A stretch of DNA of 33,700 nucleotides from an uncultured Prevotella sp. GTDB taxonomy: Bacteria > Bacteroidota > Bacteroidia > Bacteroidales > Bacteroidaceae. Shown piece by piece: positions 23,355-29,290 of this stretch (positions are counted from its first letter, which is position 1; the number at the start of each line of letters is the position of its first letter). The translations under genes and the position numbers were made by a program. The notes under the pieces were generated by a model. The model worked only from the letters and a program-made list of their open reading frames with translations, was not told the DNA's origin and did no database searches. Location: NCBI GenBank assembly GCA_900544825.1, contig UQWP01000039.1:1-33700 (forward strand), written 5' to 3'.

Positions 23355-24512
23355 ATGAAAGGTACATTTCCAATAGATAAGTTTCAGGAGATACAGACTC
23401 CGTTCTACTACTACGACACCAACGTGTTGCGCCAAACCTTGAAGACCATCAACGCAGAGGCTGGCAAGCACGAGGGCTTTGAGGTACACTATGCCGTGAA
23501 GGCAAATGCCAACCCTAAGGTGCTCAACATCATCTGCCAGGCTGGTTTGGGTGCCGACTGTGTGAGCGGAGGAGAAATTCAGGCTGCCATCAACGCAGGT
23601 TTCCCTGCCAATAAGATTGTGTATGCCGGTGTAGGCAAGAGTGATTGGGAAATCAACCTTGGTTTGGACAAGGGCATCTTCTGCTTCAATGTAGAGAGCA
23701 TCCCGGAATTGGAAATCATCAACGAACTTGCCGAGAAGAAAAACAAGATTGCACAGGTTTGCTTCCGCATCAACCCAGACGTTGGTGCTCATACCCATGC
23801 CAACATTACAACAGGTTTGGCTGAGAACAAGTTTGGTATCGCCATGCGCGATATGGAGAGCGTAATTGAGGAGGCTTCCAAGATGAAGAACATCAAGTTC
23901 CTGGGTCTGCACTTCCACATTGGTAGCCAGATACTTGATATGGGTGACTTCGAGGCTCTCTGTAACCGAATCAACGAGCTGCAGAATCAGCTGGAGGCTC
24001 ACCACATCGAGGTGAAGAACATCAATGTAGGCGGTGGATTGGGTATCGATTACAACCATCCAAACCGTGTGCCAATTCCAGACTTCAAGGATTACTTCGA
24101 TACATACGCCAAGAAGTTGAAGTTGCGTGATGGACAGAAGTTACACTTCGAGTTGGGCCGTGCCGTAGTGGGTCAGATGGGTTCACTCATCACCAAGACT
24201 CTCTATATCAAGCAGGGCACAGCCAAGCAGTTTGCCATCGTAGATGCAGGTATGACCGATCTGATCCGTCCTGCCCTCTATCAGGCATATCACAAGATAG
24301 AGAACATCTCTAGCGATGAACCTGTGGAGACATACGATGTAGTAGGTCCGATCTGCGAGTCGAGCGATGTATTCGCCAAGGCTATTGATCTGAACAAGAC
24401 CCATCGTGGCGACCTCATTGCCCTCCGCTCTGCCGGAGCCTATGGTGAGATCATGGCGAGCCAGTATAACTGTCGCCAGTTGCCAAAGGGCTATATCACA
24501 GAAGACTTTTAA
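23355..24512 (+). CDS. lysA: diaminopimelate decarboxylase
   Basis: This PLP enzyme decarboxylates meso-diaminopimelate to lysine, the final step. The 385-residue fold-type III protein shows HYAVKANANP with the Schiff-base Lys49, GLGADCVSGGEI, GLHFHIGSQI and VGGGLGIDYNHP. C-terminal GPICESSDVFA carries the dimer-interface cysteine. RSAGAYGEIMASQYN is also present. It follows lysC after an 85-nt gap with a hairpin and precedes the glycosyltransferase gene by 81 nt of period-7 repeats. Confidence 0.95.
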   Translation: MKGTFPIDKFQEIQTPFYYYDTNVLRQTLKTINAEAGKHEGFEVHYAVKANANPKVLNIICQAGLGADCVSGGEIQAAINAGFPANKIVYAGVGKSDWEINLGLDKGIFCFNVESIPELEIINELAEKKNKIAQVCFRINPDVGAHTHANITTGLAENKFGIAMRDMESVIEEASKMKNIKFLGLHFHIGSQILDMGDFEALCNRINELQNQLEAHHIEVKNINVGGGLGIDYNHPNRVPIPDFKDYFDTYAKKLKLRDGQKLHFELGRAVVGQMGSLITKTLYIKQGTAKQFAIVDAGMTDLIRPALYQAYHKIENISSDEPVETYDVVGPICESSDVFAKAIDLNKTHRGDLIALRSAGAYGEIMASQYNCRQLPKGYITEDF

Positions 24513-24515
24513 TTC

Positions 24516-24556
24516 TGTTAAGAGTTCACAGTTAAGAGTTGGGAGTAAGGAGTCAT
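24516..24556 (+). repeat. period-7 intercistronic repeat after lysA
   Basis: Shortly after the lysA stop, heptads TAAGAGT, TCACAGT, TAAGAGT, TGGGAGT and AAGGAGT follow in tandem in the coding direction. It has the same period and GTT/AGT core as the repeat at 17312. Confidence 0.65.
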
Positions 24557-24593
24557 TCCTTTCTCCAACTTTCTTTATTACGAGAAAAAGATA

Positions 24594-25739
24594 ATGATGA
24601 CAATTAGTTTAACAACTATCATAGCAGGCGCAGTAGTGGTATTATTGGCAATCCTCGGATCGCTGATAAATCCATTTCTGCGCTCGTTGCGTTTTACTGA
24701 CGAGGAGGAATCCCTGGAATCCAGAGAACCTATCTCGGTGATTATCACCGCTCACGACAATCTCTACGAACTGGAGCATAATCTCCAGATGTTCCTGCAG
24801 CAGAAATATCCTGCCAACTATCAGGTAATCGTGGTTTGCCAGAGCACAGATGGTGAGACCCAGGACTATCTGAAGCGTATGGCTGCAGAGAATCCTCACC
24901 TATATTATACGTATATTCCGGAAAGCTCCCGCTATATGAGCAGAAAGAAGCTGCAGATTACACTGGGCGTGAAGGCTGCCAAGTATGAGTGGATCATCCT
25001 CACCGAACCAACCTGCACCCCATCCAACGACAAGTGGCTCTATACGATGACCCGCAACTGCCAGGAGCCTAACCATCTGGTCCTGGGCTATGTAGCTTTA
25101 GACGAAGCAACCAAGGGTGTTCGCCGATTCGACAGCATCCGCAAGGCATTCTATCTGCTCCGCCGTGCACAGCACAGTTACGGCTACCGCACCCACATGC
25201 CAAACGTAGCCTTCCGCAAGAGCGACTTCATGCGCGAGCAGGGCTATCAGGGCAACCTGGAGTATGTGCGCGGAGAATATGACTTCCTGGTCAACAAGTA
25301 TGCTGCCTACGGAGATACTGCCGTAGAGCTCGACTGCGATGCATGGCTCATCCACGATGAACCAACCGACAAGGCTTGGCACAACGCCCACCTTTACCTC
25401 CAGGCATCACGCAAGAGTCTGACCAGAGCCAAGTCGATGATGTCGCTGATGGCAATGGATCATCTCTTCCCTCACCTCAGTCTCATCGCCTCGCTGGCAG
25501 CGCTGGCATACGCCATTCTGATGCAAGACTGGATTCTGACTGGCATTGCAGGTTTCGCCCTGCTTCTGCTCCTGATTCTCCGCACCGTCATCGCCCACAA
25601 GGCCATCAAGCATTTCGACGATGACATCTCTATCCTGAAGCTGCCATTCTATGAGTATGGCATCATCTGGAGAAATCTTGCCAACAAGATAAGATACTGG
25701 CGTGCAGACAAGAACGACTTCACCAGTCATAAACTGTAG
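24594..25739 (+). CDS. family 2 glycosyltransferase, membrane-anchored
   Basis: This is an inner-membrane GT-A glycosyltransferase, likely for a cell-surface glycan. The 381 residues have an N-terminal transmembrane helix (about 5-27) and then the GT2 domain: PISVIITAHDNLYELEHNLQ, YQVIVVCQSTDG, and WIILTEPTCTPSNDKW, where a DxD motif would be expected. Two C-terminal transmembrane segments lie near 292-330. The canonical DxD is not evident; TEPTCTPSNDKW sits at that position, so metal-dependent catalysis is uncertain. ATG codons at 24594 and 24597 are both possible starts. The next gene follows by 33 nt and may work with it. Confidence 0.8.
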   Translation: MMTISLTTIIAGAVVVLLAILGSLINPFLRSLRFTDEEESLESREPISVIITAHDNLYELEHNLQMFLQQKYPANYQVIVVCQSTDGETQDYLKRMAAENPHLYYTYIPESSRYMSRKKLQITLGVKAAKYEWIILTEPTCTPSNDKWLYTMTRNCQEPNHLVLGYVALDEATKGVRRFDSIRKAFYLLRRAQHSYGYRTHMPNVAFRKSDFMREQGYQGNLEYVRGEYDFLVNKYAAYGDTAVELDCDAWLIHDEPTDKAWHNAHLYLQASRKSLTRAKSMMSLMAMDHLFPHLSLIASLAALAYAILMQDWILTGIAGFALLLLLILRTVIAHKAIKHFDDDISILKLPFYEYGIIWRNLANKIRYWRADKNDFTSHKL

Positions 25740-25772
25740 GATTCTAGAATCAACAAGCAAACTTAAATAACG

Positions 25773-26546
25773 ATGAAAGTATATTTGTTCATTTCCAAAC
25801 ATAAGAAGACGCTGAAGATGTATCTTCCTTACATCGAAGCGCTGCAGCAGAAGCTCGACATCACCAAGAACCTGGTAGATGCCGATATCGTGATGATACT
25901 GGGAGCATGGACAAGACAAGGTGCCCAGCTAGCCAGAATGTCTCGCAAGATGGGCATCCCCTACATCGTTTGCCCACTCGGCGACCTCTCAGAGCGCAAC
26001 TGCCGGAATCCGCATTTCAAGCGCAGTCTGCAGACCCTGATGTACCAGAAGGCGATGTACAGGCATTCTGACCTCATCATCGCCACTACCCCATTGGAGA
26101 AAAGCTTTCTGGAGAAACTCGGATGGAACAAGCACATCACGCTCATCCGATACTTCGGCTATAGTCATCTCATCACCGAAGACGGTACGATGGAAGACTG
26201 GCAGGAGACAGATGCCTCTACCCTCGCCGACTTCGAGCGCAGGAAGGCAGAAGCCATCGCCCAGCAGACCCAGCATGCCATCATCGCCCAGATCATGCAG
26301 ATTCAGAGCAGAATGCCGCATAAGAACATCCCACAGAAGTATCTCGACGACCTGCATACCTTATTATATGCAGACGATTATGATGAGGATGCCATCCATG
26401 AGGAACTGAAGAAGCTGAAACTCGACAGCTATGCCGCCTCCGTATTCCAGGCGATGACCGACAAAACGGGACTTACCGAGGGATTTATGCCACTTCCTGC
26501 CAAAAAAGACAGAAAAAGCAAGGAGATTCTGAAGTATGTGAAGTAA
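25773..26546 (+). CDS. half-length GT-B (GT4-like) protein
   Basis: The first 140 residues resemble the acceptor-binding N-terminal half of a GT4 glycosyltransferase: GAWTRQGAQLARMSRKMGIPY, IVCPLGDLSERNCRNPHFK, then YQKAMYRHSDLIIATTPLEKSFLEKLG. The donor-binding C-terminal half, which would contain the E-x7-E motif, is absent. It is replaced by about 100 mostly helical, charged residues ending in a lysine-rich tail. The total is 257 residues. No frame continuing the missing domain follows the stop. It is probably co-transcribed with the upstream GT2 gene (33-nt gap). It may be a degenerate enzyme or an accessory subunit. Function is not known. Confidence 0.6.
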   Translation: MKVYLFISKHKKTLKMYLPYIEALQQKLDITKNLVDADIVMILGAWTRQGAQLARMSRKMGIPYIVCPLGDLSERNCRNPHFKRSLQTLMYQKAMYRHSDLIIATTPLEKSFLEKLGWNKHITLIRYFGYSHLITEDGTMEDWQETDASTLADFERRKAEAIAQQTQHAIIAQIMQIQSRMPHKNIPQKYLDDLHTLLYADDYDEDAIHEELKKLKLDSYAASVFQAMTDKTGLTEGFMPLPAKKDRKSKEILKYVK

Positions 26547-26547
26547 G

Positions 26548-26606
26548 AAGCTGACAGTAGTTGACCTGCATCAAGGGGCAAGCTGACAGTAGTTGACTTG
26601 TATCAA
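26548..26606 (+). repeat. tandem 27-nt direct repeat, 32-nt period
   Basis: Units at 26548-26574 and 26580-26606 share AAGCTGACAGTAGTTGAC and differ at only two positions. They lie just after the GT-B-like gene and upstream of the small-protein promoter at 26668. They could be paired operator sites or part of the 3' untranslated region. Confidence 0.75.
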
Positions 26607-26667
26607 AAAATCGCTTTCTTTCATCATTTTGTCACCCATTTGTTACCCGAATTCAAAAAAAAGGCAT

Positions 26668-26675
26668 TACCTTTG
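26668..26675 (+). promoter_or_regulatory. -7 element of the small-protein locus
   Basis: TACCTTTG matches TAnnTTTG. TTTG at 26639-26642 is 25 nt upstream, longer than the usual 19-21, so the -33 is poor. Transcription would start near 26682 and leave a leader of about 180 nt before the first well-placed start codon (26864). Confidence 0.55.
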
Positions 26676-26686
26676 CACTCGTAAAG

Positions 26687-26782
26687 ATGAAACAAGAGAT
26701 CTTGAGTATGCGAGATGAGAAGTCTTATATATATAAAAAAGATGAGAAATCTCAAGTACAGGAGATGGAAGGTTTCAGGTAA
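26687..26782 (+). CDS. possible 31-residue leader ORF
   Basis: A short frame starts about 5 nt after the predicted transcription start and encodes a very charged peptide (MKQEILSMRDEKSYIYKK and onward). Inside it a 13-nt direct repeat (26713-26725 and 26740-26752, 12 of 13 identical, period 27) and a 6-bp pairing (26701-26706 with 26751-26756) suggest the RNA, rather than the peptide, may matter. There is no ribosome-binding site. It could be untranslated leader. Confidence 0.2.
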   Translation: MKQEILSMRDEKSYIYKKDEKSQVQEMEGFR

Positions 26783-26863
26783 GAGAGATTGTAAAAGGAT
26801 AACATGTAGAACAGGAGACCGAAAATGCGACGGCTCCACAAAGATTGAGAAAGGAAACAAGTT

Positions 26864-26953
26864 ATGATGACAACAGTAATGGCACTCGCAGTAGTAGCAA
26901 TTATGATTGCTAAGGCAATCAATGTAAACAACCACATCGAGATGGGTAAGTAA
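26864..26953 (+). CDS. 29-residue hydrophobic membrane peptide
   Basis: This small open frame encodes a single putative transmembrane segment (TVMALAVVAIMIAKAI) with a short polar tail NVNNHIEMGK. AAGGAA at 26851-26856 is well placed, 7 nt before the tandem ATG. No family is recognised. It is probably transcribed with the cysteine-tailed peptide downstream, from the promoter at 26668 to the terminator at 27179. Size and composition recall small membrane proteins or type I toxin-like peptides, but nothing proves translation. Confidence 0.5.
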   Translation: MMTTVMALAVVAIMIAKAINVNNHIEMGK

Positions 26954-26980
26954 TTACTCCATCCCCTTGTAGGAAAAAGA

Positions 26981-27160
26981 ATGAAAGAAGAGCCCGATGA
27001 GGCTCAAGTATTAACGAAAAAGAAAGAAAGGATAACGATTATGAAGACAATGTTGAAAGAAATCAAGAAGGTCATGAAGGCATTTATTGCAAACTATCTG
27101 AATGCAATGTCACTTTATGGCGAAGCTATTTGCAAAGGTCGTGGTTGTGCTTGCGCATAA
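26981..27160 (+). CDS. small protein (39 or 59 residues) with cysteine-rich tail
   Basis: The frame ends 18 nt before a strong terminator. From the ATG at 27041 it makes 39 residues: a lysine-rich amphipathic helix (MKTMLKEIKKVMKAFIANYL), then LNAMSLYGEAI and the tail CKGRGCACA (Cys29, Cys34, Cys36 of the 39-residue form). From the in-frame ATG at 26981 it is 59 residues, adding a charged, less convincing extension. Both starts have A/G-rich upstream sequences (AGGAAAAAGA; AAAGGAT). I favour 27041. No family is recognised. The cysteine pattern C-x4-C-x-C could bind metal, form disulfides or be modified. Confidence 0.55.
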   Translation: MKEEPDEAQVLTKKKERITIMKTMLKEIKKVMKAFIANYLNAMSLYGEAICKGRGCACA

Positions 27161-27178
27161 TCACTTGAAATATAAAGG

Positions 27179-27214
27179 AAGCGTGCTGGTATTTACTTAC
27201 CGGCACGCTTTTTT
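27179..27214 (+). terminator. terminator of the small-protein locus
   Basis: A 13-bp stem with one G-U pair (27179-27191 and 27198-27210, loop 27192-27197) is followed by a T-run (27209-27214). It shows that the preceding region is a defined transcription unit. Confidence 0.85.
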
Positions 27215-27280
27215 CGTTGCCTCCTGCGTTAATATAGATTAAATAATCCGTCTTTTCTACGATAATTCGGAAATTATCTA

Positions 27281-27288
27281 TACTTTTG
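27281..27288 (+). promoter_or_regulatory. thi operon -7 element
   Basis: TACTTTTG fits the Bacteroidetes consensus and lies 14 nt before the TPP aptamer begins. A TTTTC near 27253-27257 is a weak candidate -33 element. Confidence 0.65.
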
Positions 27289-27301
27289 CATCTGAAATTA
27301 T

Positions 27302-27375
27302 CACGGGGGTGCTGAGCAATCGGCTGAGATTATACCCATTGAACCTGAAGCAGGTAATGCTGCGCAGGAAATATG
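27302..27375 (+). promoter_or_regulatory. TPP riboswitch (THI element)
   Basis: The conserved aptamer blocks appear in order: GGGGGTGCT, then CGGCTGAGAT, ATACCC, GAACCTGAAGCAGGTAATGCTG and CGCAGGAAA. They match the thi-box P2, P3, P4 and P5 core. It lies upstream of thiS and should lower expression of thiSEGCH when thiamine diphosphate is abundant. A 9-nt sequence at 27454-27462 can pair with 27302-27310, giving a competing helix. No T-run terminator is visible before thiS, so the switch may act on translation or through another mechanism. Confidence 0.93.
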
Positions 27376-27504
27376 ATAGATCGTTTTACACCCAGCAGAG
27401 ATTAATGTAATCGACTCTTGCTTCCCTACAACCCCTTTGCTTTCATCAGGCATACCCCCGTGTTGACAATTGTAAATTTATAAATGTAAACATAGGAACA
27501 GATT

Positions 27505-27702
27505 ATGAAAGTTATCATCAACAGCAAAGAAACAGAGATTCAGGCAAAGACCGTCAAGGAACTTGCCCAGGAACTCGATTTTCCAGCTACAGGTTGCGCT
27601 GTAGCCATCAGTAACGAGATGGTGCCTCGTGACGAGTGGGAAAGCCACGTGATTCAGGAGGGTGCCGACATCGTGATTGTAAAGGCATTCTGCGGAGGAT
27701 AA
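27505..27702 (+). CDS. thiS: sulfur carrier protein ThiS
   Basis: ThiS carries sulfur as a C-terminal thiocarboxylate to thiazole synthase. The 65-residue ubiquitin-like protein ends in the required Gly-Gly (VKAFCGG) and has the family segment PATGCAVAISNEMVPRDEW. It is the first gene after the TPP riboswitch. AGGAA lies 8 nt before its ATG. thiE starts 3 nt after its stop. ThiF, the adenylyltransferase that would activate it, is not in this operon. Confidence 0.95.
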   Translation: MKVIINSKETEIQAKTVKELAQELDFPATGCAVAISNEMVPRDEWESHVIQEGADIVIVKAFCGG

Positions 27703-27705
27703 GGA

Positions 27706-28356
27706 ATGGCTAAAATATCATTAGACAGATTTCAACTGCAGTTCATCTCTCATCAGAATGAGAAGAAGAGTTATCTCGATGGTATCCGTGAGGCTCTGGC
27801 TGGCGGATGCAAGTGGATTCAGCTCCGCATGAAGGGTGCCACCGATGAAGAGGTGTGCCCTATAGCCCTGAAGGTCAAGGAATGGTGCAAGGAGCAGAAT
27901 GCAACCTTCCTCATCGATGACAGAGTGCAGTTGGTGAAGGAATTGCGGATAGACGGCGTGCATCTGGGCAAGAACGATATGCCGATTGCCGAGGCTCGCA
28001 AGATTCTGGGCGATGACTTCATCATCGGCGGTACGGCAAATATCTTCGAGGATGTGAAGGCTCACTATGAGGCTGGTGCCGACTACATCGGTTGCGGACC
28101 GTTCCGCTTCACCACCACCAAGGAGAAGCTCTCTCCTATCCTCGGTCTTGAAGGATATCGCGAAATCATCCAGAAGATGAAGGCAGAAAATATCGATATC
28201 CCTATCGTTGCCATCGGAGGCATCACCAAGGAGGATATTCCCGAAATCATGAAGACGGGAGTAAACGGCATCGCACTCAGCGGATGCATCCTCAATGCCA
28301 AAGATCCAGCATCAGAAACCCATGATATCATGGGAATCCTGGAGAGATGCCGATAA
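27706..28356 (+). CDS. thiE: thiamine-phosphate synthase
   Basis: ThiE couples HMP-diphosphate with thiazole phosphate to give thiamine phosphate. The 216-residue TIM barrel shows CKWIQLRMKG, TFLIDDRVQLV, GVHLGKNDMP, IIGGTANIFEDVKAHYEAGADYIGCGPF and VAIGGITKEDI with the phosphate-binding Gly-Gly. Its stop codon lies in a degenerate 29-nt-period repeat that continues into the 87-nt gap before thiG. Confidence 0.95.
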   Translation: MAKISLDRFQLQFISHQNEKKSYLDGIREALAGGCKWIQLRMKGATDEEVCPIALKVKEWCKEQNATFLIDDRVQLVKELRIDGVHLGKNDMPIAEARKILGDDFIIGGTANIFEDVKAHYEAGADYIGCGPFRFTTTKEKLSPILGLEGYREIIQKMKAENIDIPIVAIGGITKEDIPEIMKTGVNGIALSGCILNAKDPASETHDIMGILERCR

Positions 28357-28443
28357 GCAAGCATCTGATGAAAGAACTCAGATAAACAAACAGCTGATGG
28401 AGGAAATCAAATAGCAAACATTTAAAAATAAGAATAACGAAAA

Positions 28444-29217
28444 ATGGAAAAATTAGTAATTGCAGGACGAGAGTTCAACTCCCGCCTCTTCCTCGGAACA
28501 GGAAAGTTCAACAACAACCAGCTCATGGCTGAAGCAATCAAGGCTTCTGAAACAGAAATGGTAACCGTTGCCATGAAGCGTATCGAACTCGAAGATAAGC
28601 AGGACGACCTGCTCTCTCATATCGTGCAGAACCCAAATATCCAGCTTCTTCCTAACACCAGTGGCGTGCGCAACGCTGAGGAAGCTGTCTTCGCAGCTCA
28701 GATGGCTCGCGAGGCTTTCGGAACCAACTGGCTCAAGCTCGAAATCCACCCAGACCCTCGTTACCTCCTTCCAGACTCTATCGAGACGCTGAAGGCTACC
28801 GAGAAACTGGTGAAGCTCGGTTTCGTGGTATTGCCATATTGCCAGGCAGACCCTACCCTCTGCAAGCACCTCGAAGAGGCTGGTGCTGCTACCGTGATGC
28901 CACTTGCTGCACCTATCGGTACCAACAAGGGATTGAGAATGAAGGATTTCCTGCAGATCATCATCGAGCAGGCTACTGTTCCTGTGGTAGTAGATGCAGG
29001 TATCGGTGCGCCTAGCCACGCAGCCGAAGCTATGGAGATGGGTGCCAGCGCTTGCTTGGTTAACACCGCCATTGCCGTTGCAGGTGATCCTGTAGAGATG
29101 GCTAAGGCATTCAAGGAAGCAGTAGTATGCGGTCGCCGTGCTTACGAGGCAGGTCTCGGAGCCATCAGCGATTGTGCCGAGGCAAGTTCACCTCTCACCG
29201 CATTCCTGAACGACTAA
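28444..29217 (+). CDS. thiG: thiazole synthase
   Basis: ThiG builds the thiazole ring from deoxyxylulose 5-phosphate, dehydroglycine and ThiS-thiocarboxylate. The 257-residue protein has the start LVIAGREFNSRLFLGTGKF. The Schiff-base lysine, Lys98, is in NWLKLEIHPDPRYLLPD. Other family segments are VVVDAGIGAPSHAAEAMEMGA and LVNTAIAVAGDPVEMAKAF. It requires ThiH, encoded two genes downstream, which supplies dehydroglycine from tyrosine. Confidence 0.96.
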   Translation: MEKLVIAGREFNSRLFLGTGKFNNNQLMAEAIKASETEMVTVAMKRIELEDKQDDLLSHIVQNPNIQLLPNTSGVRNAEEAVFAAQMAREAFGTNWLKLEIHPDPRYLLPDSIETLKATEKLVKLGFVVLPYCQADPTLCKHLEEAGAATVMPLAAPIGTNKGLRMKDFLQIIIEQATVPVVVDAGIGAPSHAAEAMEMGASACLVNTAIAVAGDPVEMAKAFKEAVVCGRRAYEAGLGAISDCAEASSPLTAFLND

Positions 29218-29290
29218 TTACACATTATTATATATATCAACAGGATATATTTCGACTGATACATTATAAAAAAATAACAACGACATAAAC

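Noticed and set aside
26548..26606. CRISPR-like array
   Set aside because: Only two units with a 5-nt spacer and no cas genes; it is a simple tandem repeat.
26624..26935. A 103-codon minus-strand frame in the small-protein region
   Set aside because: Rich in Leu, Ser, His and Tyr with no motif; it runs against the promoter, the two small frames and the terminator, all of which point to the plus strand.
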